A stretch of DNA of 64,000 nt from Bemisia tabaci (lineage: Eukaryota; Arthropoda; Insecta; Hemiptera; Aleyrodidae): positions 15,761,372 to 15,825,371 of the forward strand of contig NC_092797.1 of assembly GCF_918797505.1 (NCBI RefSeq), in the 5' to 3' direction. Under the pieces are notes generated by a model, which was not told the origin of the DNA, made no database searches, and worked only from the letters and a program-made list of their open reading frames with translations. A program made the position numbers and the translations under genes. Numbering within the stretch: the stretch's first letter is position 1; every line of letters begins with the position of its first letter. This document shows positions 12,721-22,692 of the stretch, piece after piece.

Positions 12721-14244
12721 TTATAGCTTCTTTTTTTTAATCACATACTCAGTTGAAATTTGACTTAATGTGTACATGGACAGTAAAAGAGCCACTTTTG
12801 CAAAGGTAGAGGACTTGAGTAGAAAAGAAACGAAGGCAAACCCAACTTCTTCACCTTCACCGATAAAATAAAAATTAGATACAGCTGACATAACTGTTAA
12901 TGGAGCTGCAAGTAAAGCATACATTCGTCTTTGATTTCTTCTGCTTAGAATGGAATCTTGATAGTAACAAAATCTTTTTGAAGTGCTTAATTTCTTACAT
13001 CCTAACTCAATGACTAAACCAACAAAGTTGAGAGAGGACCAGATCAGCACGTACTTATGAAGGCCATGCCACAAAAATATGAATGAGAAGCAAATAAGGG
13101 ATACAAGTGAAGATAAGAGTAAACCAGAGACAAAATTTTCCAGAGTATCTGAAAGAGGCTTATAAATACAACTTTTTATGAATTTGTGAAGACCTGTATC
13201 AAAATAGCGCCACATGTGAGAATATAAATGTATGCATGCTATACACCTAGGAGGTGATGGAGGATCGTAACCCTCCATTGTGATTACTGAACCAGCAACT
13301 CCATATACTACTAGATATTTAAGGTAAAAAAACATTCCCATGGCAAACCCTAACCCACACATTGCCCATGGGTTCAAATTTAAATTACCATAATGATGAG
13401 GAAAAGCCCCTATGTAGATGAAATGCAACCCGAACTCTGTAAAATAATACCAAAATGAGTATCGGAGAAAACTGATGCTTGCTTTTAGAAACCTTGGAAA
13501 GAAATTACTCTCCACTCTTTCAACGTTTGAGATAAAATCAGGGTACAAAATAATGGGGCCTAGAGTGAAGCAGGGAAGGTAAAAACAGTATCCTAATAAA
13601 AAAATAAAATTGGATGAAGTTTTAGATGATATGAGAAACGATGTGAAACTGATGCATCGTAAATGCGACCAGGACAATATCACAAATATTACATGGAATT
13701 GATTTTCATGAATTTTAGGTAGAAATTGAGTCATAATAGAATACTGATAAACAGTGCTAATAAAGAAGAAAATCCAAATGAGACGAATGGATTTTAAATG
13801 TAGCAGTAAATAGTACAAACAAAATTGAGCAAGTATCAAAAGAACAGCATGAAAATTGGTCAAATAACTAATGCATAATACAGTAACAGCAGTGTACCAA
13901 AACAAGGTGATGCGTAGGCTGAACTTTCTGAAAATCTCTGCCCCTACCAGATGAAGACCAAACCAAGGTAGGAGGCGGAAAATTAGTTTAGTCCATAAAT
14001 TCCATTCATAGTCAGTACGGTCTATCTTCATATTTAGCACAGGCCATCCGTCTTCAAATATTTCTTGGCAGAAATAATTTTTACAATATTGTTGACAAGC
14101 AGCATAAAGTTGATACAATGCAAATGTCGTAGCTGCAATCCATGAAATTAGGTACATACGAATTTCAATACCAGGCAATTTGGCCTGTCCTGATAGCGCT
14201 GGACTCATTTTAAGGAACTTGTAGTTTTGTTCGTAAGTAGTCAT
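12721..14244 (-). CDS. rasp: Hedgehog acyltransferase (Rasp/HHAT), MBOAT family
   Basis: The product is a 507-residue multi-pass protein of the membrane-bound O-acyltransferase family. Rasp/HHAT attaches palmitate to the N-terminal Cys of Hedgehog (and, in Drosophila, Spitz-type EGF ligands) in the ER/Golgi membrane. Family marks seen: an early segment DGW at 65-67 followed by DYEWNLW at 78-84; an HHAT-like block WRYFDTGLHKF at 345-355, with Asp349 matching the conserved Asp; and FLWHG at 390-394, where His393 is the invariant MBOAT His. Roughly ten hydrophobic segments are spread along the chain. The C-terminus KKKKL ends in a KKxx-type dilysine ER-retrieval signal. Length matches fly Rasp and human HHAT (about 490-500), so it is full length. 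The frame is uninterrupted, meaning no introns in the coding part, which is unusual beside the split receptor gene. The first ATG was chosen; a second Met lies at position 13. Confidence 0.93.
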   Translation of the reverse strand: MTTYEQNYKFLKMSPALSGQAKLPGIEIRMYLISWIAATTFALYQLYAACQQYCKNYFCQEIFEDGWPVLNMKIDRTDYEWNLWTKLIFRLLPWFGLHLVGAEIFRKFSLRITLFWYTAVTVLCISYLTNFHAVLLILAQFCLYYLLLHLKSIRLIWIFFFISTVYQYSIMTQFLPKIHENQFHVIFVILSWSHLRCISFTSFLISSKTSSNFIFLLGYCFYLPCFTLGPIILYPDFISNVERVESNFFPRFLKASISFLRYSFWYYFTEFGLHFIYIGAFPHHYGNLNLNPWAMCGLGFAMGMFFYLKYLVVYGVAGSVITMEGYDPPSPPRCIACIHLYSHMWRYFDTGLHKFIKSCIYKPLSDTLENFVSGLLLSSLVSLICFSFIFLWHGLHKYVLIWSSLNFVGLVIELGCKKLSTSKRFCYYQDSILSRRNQRRMYALLAAPLTVMSAVSNFYFIGEGEEVGFAFVSFLLKSSTFAKVALLLSMYTLSQISTEYVIKKKKL

Positions 14245-15529
14245 GTGAAAAATTATTCATGTAACCCCTCCTTGTTGAACTTTCGGTGATTGATACAGAA
14301 TCATGATAATTTTTAATGAATTAAAATTGAAAACGATCACACCGAAAGTACTTTGGGGAAGAAGGATAAAAGGTTGGAGCCACCTTTGATAGGAGCAGGC
14401 TCCATCCTTCGACGATAGGATTAATTAACATACAAAATTTAACGAGGCATGCTCACGGAGGAAGATCCAGAAGAAGGAATTGTGATCATCCAGGTGTTTC
14501 CGCTGAAGTTTTGGATTGAAAATTGATATTTTACATGCATACACCACTATTTAGATAATTTTAAAGAACATCAACTTTCCAGCTCACAAATAATTTTCTA
14601 AAAAAACGGAATTCAATTCTTAGAACTCCAAATTAGACGAACTTTAATCAAGACTTACATTTGATAAATATAAACATAACCTCAAATAATAAATGCTGTA
14701 AACAAACAAAACAAAACCGAAGCGGAAACGACGAATCGGCTACTTCCGTCACAACTTCTCGTTTTCGTCAATGCGCGCGTAGATTCGAAAAGGATCGATT
14801 TCACCAAGCTCAAGTTTTTTCTTTCCAGCTATCGTTCCTACTTTCAGTCGTTATTTACAGTAAGAGATTTAATTAATTCTACATCTTAATGTCGATATCT
14901 GAAGTAATAAAATGCGTATCTCCAATTTATGTGACGTTGCTAATCTTCGCTCTTGTTTTATTTTCTCGCAGAACAAACTATTCAAACTTCTCCTTAAAAT
15001 TTTCTGTGATTTTTTTCACTTATATTAGAAAATATTCACAAAAAATTTCAAGGAGATAATAAAGTTAGTTATCCGTCACAAAACAAAACAGGATCGGAGA
15101 TTTTTAACGCTTAGATGTCCAAACCGGGTCATAAATGAACCCGAGGCTTACTAAAAGCACGAATCAGACATCAAACTGAAAAGAGATAAAAATCGAGCGT
15201 CAGAGGGAATTTCCTCCTGGACAACAACCTACCCTGGTAAAAATTGGCAGTAGGATCTGTGTTCCAAAATACTACACTGCCGTTCTGAGGAAGAACGCCG
15301 TACGAACATTCGAGAGTTGCCGAATTCCCCATGATAAAACATGTATTTTTGACAACATTCATATGTATTTTTCCTTGAAATTTTAAGATTTTTTAGATAA
15401 AATCGCGTAAAAAATTGTCTGAAAATTTTGGAAAATAATTTTCAGAATTTTCCCAGTAAGGTCAGTTCTTCTCGGAGGAGACTTGACAACGTCTGAAGGC
15501 TCACACGACGTTTTTCCGTAGCTCGGCAG
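14245..15529. other. rasp 5' flank and non-coding sequence
   Basis: This is the region upstream of the rasp start and should hold its promoter and 5' UTR. It includes a moderately GC-richer patch at about 14700-14800. No TATA box or initiator could be fixed with confidence. From about 15240 to 15340 there is a segment ending AAGAACGCCGTACGAACATTCGAGAG that resembles a motif near the window end (CCCCGTATGAACATTTAA at about 63640), so it is probably a dispersed repeat. Confidence 0.4.
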
Positions 15530-15790
15530 TATATACGTACCTACAGCCAGCTTTAAGATCCCCTATAGCTTCTACAGCCGGCTATACAATTTCTTATAGG
15601 CTTTTATAGCCGATAGGTAGCGATAAAGCTACAGCTAGGCAATGAACTTATAGCCCGGCGATAAGAACTTTAGCCCGACTGTATAGTTTTTCATCGCTTC
15701 GTATAGCCCGGCTGCCTGATTTTCTTCGGTTTCTACAGCCAGCTATTATGGTTTTCTATCGCCTTTTCTAGCCGGCTATAATTATTCCTA
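15530..15790. repeat. Degenerate array of short palindromic GCCGGCTATA-like motifs
   Basis: About ten variants of TATAGCCGGCTATA or CTACAGCCAGCTAT recur at irregular spacing of 20-35 bases (for example CTACAGCCAGCTTTAAG, CTACAGCCGGCTATA, TATAGCCGATAGG, TATAGCCCGGCTGCC, CTAGCCGGCTATAATT). Each motif is itself near-palindromic. There is no ORF across it. It reads as a decayed minisatellite or a cluster of self-complementary motifs inside a transposon. Confidence 0.65.
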
Positions 15791-16019
15791 TTTTGAAACG
15801 CAGCTCCTATTGCCAATTTTTACCAGCGTATAAATCCGATTTGTGTCAAATTGACCCGACTATCTCTTCCGGAGGGAGTTGGTGCCGGTGAATATGAGTT
15901 TCAGATATAGGTCTACAATACATCCTAAAAAATAATTATACGTTAAATCGAAATGATAGAAACAAAAATAGAGTGTCAACGTAGCTGAAGATCGGCGGCG
16001 AAGGAACGTAAGGAAGACT

Positions 16020-16260
16020 TATTCGGGTCTCATTTTTCAACTTTTTCCCGAATCTGAGCGACACCTCATTATTGGCATGGAGCGGAGCATTGAGAGTTCA
16101 CGCCTCACGCCATGGCGCCTTCAATTTTGCAGATGCAATACGGATATCCATCAAGCACGAATAGTTGTATCTCTACGCCGTCATTGAAGCGCGTCCTCTC
16201 TCTTGCTCTATTTTACAACATTGCGTCAGTTCCGTTCGTCTTATTGGGATTGCATTTTGC
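16020..16260 (+). repeat. Dispersed repeat family A, copy 1
   Basis: The unit carries GGAGCATTGAGAGTTCACGCC, GCGCCTTCAATTTTGCAGATGCAATACGGA and CACGAATAGTTGTATCT, followed by CGCCGTCAT. The same block occurs at 17020-17190 and 47180-47400 on plus and three times inverted at 40100-40660. ORFs across it share the peptide LQMQYGYPSSTNSC only because the repeat is conserved. It behaves like a SINE or MITE family; no tRNA-type promoter boxes were established. Confidence 0.65.
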
Positions 16261-16510
16261 AAAAAGGAACCAGGAGCATTCCATTGTTGCTAAGATTGTG
16301 CAACTTTATTTACCTTGCAAACATAAACTGATCGTTCAAACAAGTTTTATCTTTACTCTCAATAAACTATAAATTCATGAAAAAATTTACCTTTGTAAAT
16401 TTAATTTTTGGCATGATTTCAGTAATATGGTAATACCAAAAATGTAAGTTGCACGTTGCACAATCCTAGCAGCATTGGAATGCTTTTGGTTCCTTCTTGC
16501 AAAATGTAAT

Positions 16511-16768
16511 CCATTTGGACTGAGTTAAGCAGAAAGGAACCAACCCACATTTTGGAAAAAATTGAGTTATGAGTGGTTTTGAACTTGACCACTGCTCTAC
16601 TATCTATCGCCAAAAATTCGAAATTTTTGTTGGAGCAAATTTTGCAGAAACAGAATTTGAAGTTTATCTTTTACATTGAGTCTTATGCAGGAGACAAACT
16701 TTAAACCTCTTTTTCTCGGTTTGATCCCGATGTGGCTTGGTTCCTTTCTGTTTAACTCCGTCCATTTG
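16511..16768. mobile_element. MITE of the GGACCGCGTTAAACAG family, diverged copy
   Basis: The ends read CCATTTGGACTGAGTTAAGC and, inverted, TTTAACTCCGTCCATTTG, each adjoining AGAAAGGAACCAA(C/G)CCACAT. It is the same family as the better preserved copy at 17731-17994. Confidence 0.6.
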
Positions 16769-17019
16769 TAGTAGGGTCACGTGAGCACCACAGCCAAAGG
16801 TAGAAAAGACGTAATCGGACCTTATTTTTTCCTTTCTCCCCAAATCTGAAGGCCTGGATACACGCTCAAATTTCCGTCAATTTCCGATCAAAATGATGAC
16901 AAAAATGGCCGTCAAATTTTTGCAGGCCATAAAAATATGATGGTAGATAATGCGCACCAGTCACCATTTGATCGGAAATTGATGGAAATTTGAGCGTGTG
17001 TCCAGGCCTCGAGCGATAC

Positions 17020-17190
17020 CTTATTGGTAGCACAGCTGGCGGAGCAATGGAGCATTGCGAGTTCACAGTTCATGTCTCGCGCCTTCGCGCCTTCAATTTT
17101 GCAGATGCAATACGGACATCCATCAAGCACGAATAGTTGTATCTCTGCGCCGCGCCGCGCCGTCATCAACCCGAGTTGAGGCGTGTCCAA
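17020..17190 (+). repeat. Dispersed repeat family A, copy 2
   Basis: Shares GCGGAGCAATGGAGCATTGCG, CGCCTTCAATTTTGCAGATG and the block CACGAATAGTTGTATCTCTG with the copy at 16020. It is immediately preceded by a short inverted pair: GGCCTGGATACACGCTCAAA at about 16852, mirrored by TTTGAGCGTGTGTCCAGGCC ending about 17008, flanking a small hairpin-forming spacer. Confidence 0.6.
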
Positions 17191-17730
17191 GTTTTGAAAG
17201 AGATAAGGAAGTCTAAGTTTGCTCAACATATGCCATGCTGTGTCCAAATCAATAATCTTTTGAAAGAAAAAGAAAAGTAAAATCATGTTCAGAGGTCTCA
17301 AAAATGATATTTTGGCGAGAATTTTGTCATGTTGGGGATTTTTTTTGTTCACTTCCAAGAAATCTCAAGCCGGTCACATTGACCGGACTATCTCTATTTA
17401 AGGACTACGAGAAAATTTTGAGATTGACAAATGTATACACGCATACTGCAGTAATTGGATATAATATAAATCTATCGAGATAAGTTTAGAGAAACAGCTG
17501 AGGCTTTTTTAATCCCTTAACTTGAAGGAGCGTTGAGCGTCAACGTAACTGCTGCTTTGATTTCCTCCCCTCATTTGGGGTTGACACTCAACGAGAATTC
17601 TCGCCCGGGCAATATCATTTTGAATTTCTACTGATCGAACAGAAAATTTTTACATATATATCAACAGCAAGTCAACAGTTACTTCAATTTGTCACTTTTT
17701 TCTGTGGATGAAGTTTCAATCAATAATGTG

Positions 17731-17994
17731 CCATTTGGACCGCGTTAAACAGAGAGGAACCAAGCCACATCAGCTATTGCCAAATTCAACAGGGGAATTT
17801 GATTTTTTACGAGAGAACGTTTGTGCGGATTCCTTTGAAAATTTTAAGACATTTGCTTTGTACTATGGAGATAATTCATAGAAATTTGCACAAAAATCCG
17901 CACAACCGTTTTCATGGAAAAAATTAAATTGCCTGATTAAATTTGGCCATAGCTGATGTGACTTGGTTCCTTTCTGTTTAACGCGGTCCATTTA
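17731..17994. mobile_element. Palindromic MITE, GGACCGCGTTAAACAG family
   Basis: Terminal inverted repeats of about 50 bases: CCATTTGGACCGCGTTAAAC, then AGAGAGGAACCAAGCCACAT and CAGCTATTGCC on the left, mirrored at the right. Inner arms also pair around TGTGCGGATTCCTTTGAAA and its inverse. The element is about 264 bp without coding capacity. Two further copies lie at 16511-16768 and about 50736-50976, and a terminal fragment may lie near 51895. Confidence 0.75.
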
Positions 17995-18359
17995 GACGAA
18001 GCTCTAAAAAACAAGTTTACACATTATTAGCCAATTTCAAAACTGGAGTATTCGATTCTGCGCCTCCTATCTTTACCTCGAGGTAATAGACCATACCTAA
18101 TTACTCGTCTATTTTACTTGATTATCTTATCTCCAACGCTCCTGCATTACCTGCATTAGTGAGGAGGAGTTCCCAACGATCACAGTTTTTTTATTCAAGC
18201 TTGTGACAACCAACAGTTTCAACCCATCGCATCAGAGTGTAAGAAGGAATCAAATTACCAATTATTCAGGTAAAATAATCTTTTTGTGTACTTAAATTAT
18301 AAAAAAAAGAGTGGCCCTGCTAAAAATGGTGAGTACAAATGAGTACCTAGACAATCAAA

Positions 18360-18750
18360 GTCAAGTGGATAGAATTTCAATTCAAATGAATAGAATTTCG
18401 ACTCATATGAATAGAATTTCAACTTAAATGAATAGAATTTAACTCATATGAGCAGAATTTCTCTATTCACTTTTTTCCGACTCATATGACTAGAGATTTC
18501 AACTCACATGAGTTCAGCGTTGAATCTACCGTGTCCGATATCTCAGAAACTAGTCACCGCATTAAAAAAAATTACAAGAACAAAATGTTCTTATTTTTCA
18601 AAGTTACATGTAATGTCAGTGTCTCATGGTCAAAAACACCACTTCTGAAAAATGAAAAAAATTGATATGAGTAGAATATTCTGGTGATATGAGTAGGATT
18701 CCTACTCATATAAGTAGGAAATTCTACTCATGTGAGTCGGCAAATTCTGA
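18360..18750. repeat. Tandem ~21-bp array ATGAATAGAATTTCAACTCAT and inverted outlier
   Basis: From about 18370 to 18450 a 21-base unit (variants of ATAGAATTTCGACTCATATGA) repeats at least four times with point changes, then degrades to about 18515. A second cluster at 18665-18750 carries ATGAGTAGAAT and its inverse ATTCTACTCATGTGAGT, so the whole segment can fold back. No protein-like frame is present. Confidence 0.7.
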
Positions 18751-18889
18751 ATAGCCTACTCATCATTTTTAGAGGGGGGAGGTTTGGTGTTCGTTACTCG
18801 GCATAATTTCAAACATATTTGATGCTCCGATTTCCGTATTTTTACTTCAATAAGAGATTATTTTATAATATAGAGGCAGGATCAGTACC

Positions 18890-19155
18890 TATATGTCGGC
18901 GGTGAAACTGTAAAAACTTGTATCTCGACGGTTTGCACCGTCTCAGAATTCTTTTCATACTTAACTTTTTCAATGGAAAAGTACAAAACGACGTAATATC
19001 TTGAAACCTTCAGTGATTTCATGTAGAGAATAAACTCCGAAAATTTCGAGCCATGACCTTGGTTTGTCCTCCTTCTAAAAAAAAGAGAAAATTGGAGCAT
19101 GGATTTTGAAACACCGCAAACAAGATACGGATTTTTTGCAATTTTACCGTCAATG
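18890..19155. mobile_element. MITE related to the 12188 element
   Basis: Ends near GTCGGCGGTGAAACTG and, at the right, TTACCGTCAATGTA, with CACCGCAAACAAGATACGG near the right end and TGTATCTCGACGGTTTG near the left. These blocks recur in the elements at 12188-12436 and 20515-20745. Divergence from those copies is considerable. Confidence 0.5.
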
Positions 19156-20182
19156 TATCAGTCCTTTTCTAATATGTTTTATATATTTTCCACACTGCGA
19201 AGAAAGAACGCGATTGCTAAGTCAGCTATTCTCTGAATGACTATTTCAAAATCCCCCATTTAGTTTTGGTTAATTAGTAAGTAGGTACGTTTATTTGGTG
19301 CTTTCAACATTTGAGCCATTAACACCTTAGAGGAGTTTATTTCTAAGAAACTAAACAAAAATCTATCTAAAATTGGCTGTGAATATTATTGGGGGAAAAT
19401 TCACAGATTATTTCAATTTTTTTTGTCAGTGTTCTACAATATTTATATCATGAAAAGAGATTTGCAACGTCACAACCAAAGTAGCACATTTATTGAATTG
19501 GCAGCGTAAGTATGCATCCCAGCTTATCAAACGTATATGTATTTTATATCTCCTATAATGCAAGGAAACTATATTGATGGCTACAGTCACCGAATCTCTT
19601 TTAAAGCTTTTTGAAATCTCTGAATATGTTGCACTTTTTTGAAAATACCAATCAAAATATTTATTCAAAATTTTCGGCAAATATTTTCGAATGAGGGAAG
19701 ACAATTTATTGAAAATTTCAAAAGAAATTTTTTGTTAGTTTTCTTTTAAAGAGATAAAGTATGGGCGAAGATTTGTATTGTCGAAGCTGTTACGTTCCTG
19801 GAAGTCAACTGGAAAGGGTGGGATATCTAACCGTTCAGAGCTTTCATTAGGCTCACAATCAGTTAACTCAAAGTTCCCGATTGTGAAAAATAAAATTAAT
19901 TTGGGTCAAATCGATCAGTGAAGACACTCATCATTTAGAAAACGCTACATGATTTTTAATTGTTACTAAATTTGTCCTCTTCTCCTGATGTACCTGCGGT
20001 ATTTAGGTTTTTGCAAATTTATCCAGGAAAAGTTAATAAGAAAACAAAAATATTTTATCGTAATGTCTACCGAAATTAGTAAATCCGAAAACTTGATTTA
20101 TTTATATTTGGTGCATATATAAACCCATTGCAGTTCGACGCACGAGTCGTTCAGACAGAATATAAAATTGGTAATTTTGCCG
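19156..20182. other. Non-coding AT-rich spacer
   Basis: No protein-like ORF, repeat or hairpin was recognised in this stretch. Confidence 0.4.
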
Positions 20183-20393
20183 ACATACGTTTACAGTGGT
20201 CTTGAAGGGGGGGGGGGGAGCGACAAAAATGTACCCACAATGGGTTTGCAGGCGGTGAGTCTGTCGTACGTGTGGACTTAAAATCGCGAACAATCAAAAT
20301 CTCGGCTGATCCTAATTTCGAGATAACACAATTTGAAATTTTCATGGTAATAAATGCAAGTTTTGATCCTCTTTTCTATTAGTTGGCCATTGA

Positions 20394-20433
<40 letters not shown>

Positions 20434-21500
20434 TAACTGAACAGTTTCTGCCTTCTGCTGCGTCTGCAGCAATTGTTGTGTTGTTACGAATATCGACGGT
20501 GCGCAAGTCCTCGGCCTCGTAACTCGGTTTGCGACGTCGCAGGCTTTCTGTCATACTTTATTTTTTGAACGGGAAACTACTCAACGGCAATTCTTTAGAA
20601 CTGCTGGGGTTTTTCTTCTCCGTACGAAAAAAATTCTGCAAAAACTTAAAGGAATGATGTCAATTTGCTCTCCTTTAGAAAAATAATATGGAGAAAGCGG
20701 TTTTCAAACACCGCAAACGAGATACGTAGTTGCCGACTTTCGCCGTCGATGTATTGTGCGTGCTGATTTTAGGCCATTAAATACTTGACCCTCTGAAGGC
20801 GTCTTATGTGCGAAAGCAATTCGCCTTCAACTGCGTCTGCAGCAATTGTTGTTAAGAATATGTTGTGCGTGCTGATTTCAGCTCATTACATACTCGACTC
20901 TCTGAAGGCGTTTTATATGCGCAAGTAGCGCGATCTGTCAGAGAACAACAGAAGTGAGATTGAATAAATCGCTCAATCCCTACTTTGTTTGTCCGACAGA
21001 TCGCGCTATTAGCGCACATAAAACGCCTTCAGAGAGTCGAGTATGTAATGAACTAAAATCACCACGCACAACATATTCGTAACAACAATTGCTGTAAACG
21101 CAACAGAAGGCGAATTGTTCAGTTAAAAAAAAAAGAGTATTATCATCCTCTTTTTTTGTTACTCTTCCTACTCATACTCTTCCTATCGGAAGTCTGTACC
21201 TATGTAACGAGAGGGTGTGTATTCGATAGACTTGAATCGAACGAAAAATAAAAACGTGAACCGATCATCATCGATTTAATAGAAAAATAAAATTAAAAGC
21301 AGATCAAAATCAGTAGAAAACTTGCAGTTACTACGAAAGTCTCAAATTGCAATATCTTGAAATTAGGATCGGCAAAAATTTTGATTTTCAGCAATTCCGA
21401 GTCCACGCGCACCACAGACTCACCCCCTGCAAACAGTTTTTGGGTACATTTTTTCGCATTTTTTTTTTTTTTTTTTTTTGCTTTAAGACCACTTTGCAGT
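20183..21500. mobile_element. Large palindromic (fold-back) element with internal MITEs
   Basis: The left arm (poly-G run, then GCGACAAAAATGTACCCACA, then GCAGGCGGTGAGTCTG through TTGAAATTTTC at 20345) is matched inverted at about 21355-21495, which reads AATTAGGATCGGCAAAAATT through GACTCACCCCCTGCAAAC and a poly-T run. Nested inside is a second palindrome, 20845-21110, with arms containing ACTCTCTGAAGGCGTTTTAT and CGCGATCTGTC around a spacer. A copy of the 12188 MITE family sits at about 20515-20745. A long T tract fills 20398-20430. The outer end recurs alone at 44800-44895. Confidence 0.7.
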
Positions 21501-21534
21501 AGAGTACAGTACAAAACTCGAAATCTCAATACAG

Positions 21535-21792
21535 ATGGAAAAAGCTCATTTAAGCACAACGTTACCTCAAAGAAATATCCTTTTTGGTGCAGCACTAGTT
21601 ACAACTATTCAAGAAGGCAATTACAGAGTAAGTCTCGGTGTGGTCTTGGAAGTAAAAAATTCTGGAGGCTGCACTGCACCGATAATAGATCTAAATAGAC
21701 TAGAAACGCCTTTGCAGTTGCCCTCCTAAAGAGTTGTAACTAAGGTTGCACCGAACAGCATATCTCTTCGAGAAAAAATTGTGCTGAAATGA
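21535..21792 (+). pseudogene. Decayed ORF with one in-frame stop, family not recognised
   Basis: An ATG-initiated frame of 64 codons (containing RNILFGAALVTTIQEGNYR and SLGVVLEVKNSGG) ends in TAA at 21727-21729, and the same frame stays open for another 20 codons (RVVTKVAPNSISLREKIVLK) to TGA at 21790-21792. Composition on both sides of the TAA is protein-like and hydrophilic, which suggests one reading frame broken by a point nonsense change. A GTAAGT after NYR at about 21631 could instead be a splice donor. It lies about 0.9 kb upstream of the PRISE gene. No family could be assigned with confidence. Confidence 0.3.
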
Positions 21793-22254
21793 TCTTTTTA
21801 CCTCTGTATTGAGATCTCCAATTTTATACTGTACTCTAGCGCACGTTGGCAAAATTACAAACTTTTTATCTATATTTTAGTTCTTGGCAAATGGAAAGTT
21901 TGAGTTTATCAAAATGAAAATCGCTAATCCCTCACACCAAAGTTGAATTTGGACATTTCCAGTGTGCCCACCATGTTCTATGAAAAATTTTAATGGGAGG
22001 TTCATGTGATATATCACAGATTTCGAATTTGATTGCAGCTCTTTCATCAGCGATGCCATCAACACTTCCTCGCAATCAGTGAGCCCACACGGCCATCCTC
22101 GGAAATTCCCTCTGATAAACATCATCCTTAAGAGTCTCCTTAGATTCCACCAAGAGGTAACCATTTGAAACTCTCAAATCGTTTTCGCTAGAGGTGATAC
22201 TCCCCAGTAGCAGAACCATAGAAGAAAAAGATAAAGATCATGTACGAGAGTTAA

Positions 22255-22470
22255 TTTTTTTTATATAACGCATGCATACGAAAGTGTTAAAAGTGAACAT
22301 TTCTGAGTAGCCATTATAAAAAAAGTCATAATTTTCGTGAGCTTTTTGCAAATATACTAAAAAATCTTCTAATTCGCAAAAAGCTCACGAAAATAATGAC
22401 CTTTTTTTATATAATAGCTACATAAAAATGTTAACTTTTAACACTTTCGTATGCATGCGTTATGTAAAAA
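22255..22470. mobile_element. Palindromic MITE just upstream of the PRISE gene
   Basis: Left arm: ATAACGCATGCATACGAAAG, then TGTTAAAAGTGAACATTT and GTCATAATTTTCGTGAGCTTTTTGC. The right arm is the near-perfect inverse, ending CTTTCGTATGCATGCGTTAT. The loop is about 20 bases, so the element would form an almost continuous hairpin of about 100 bp. It ends some 220 bp before the PRISE start codon. Confidence 0.75.
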
Positions 22471-22649
22471 AATAAAAAATTTGTCTATAAAAAAAAGTTA
22501 CCTTATTTAGCTTTTATCATTTTTCATGTACATATATTAAAGTCAGGTCTGAACATTGATTTTTTTTTATATAAGCGTTACACGTTTTTTTATTTGAAAC
22601 TACCATTTAGATAACAGATATGGTTTTTTTTTAAATACTTTTTTTTTAG

Positions 22650-22692
22650 AAAAACAAAAATTTGCTCTGCTACAAGAGACTCCTATTTAAAA
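22650..22692 (+). promoter_or_regulatory. Possible 5' UTR exon start (splice acceptor) for the PRISE gene
   Basis: A long T tract (TACTTTTTTTTTAG, AG at 22648-22649) looks like a strong acceptor 43 bases before the start codon. If used, the gene has a 5' UTR intron, with a non-coding first exon further upstream; GTAAGT at about 21631 or GTAACC at about 22156 are possible donors. No TATA box could be fixed closer in. T tracts are frequent here, so this is only suggestive. Confidence 0.3.

Noticed and set aside
20278..20554. Two minus ORFs with long Lys runs
   Set aside because: The Lys run is the poly(T) tract read in reverse; the remaining parts lie in a MITE and fold-back arm.
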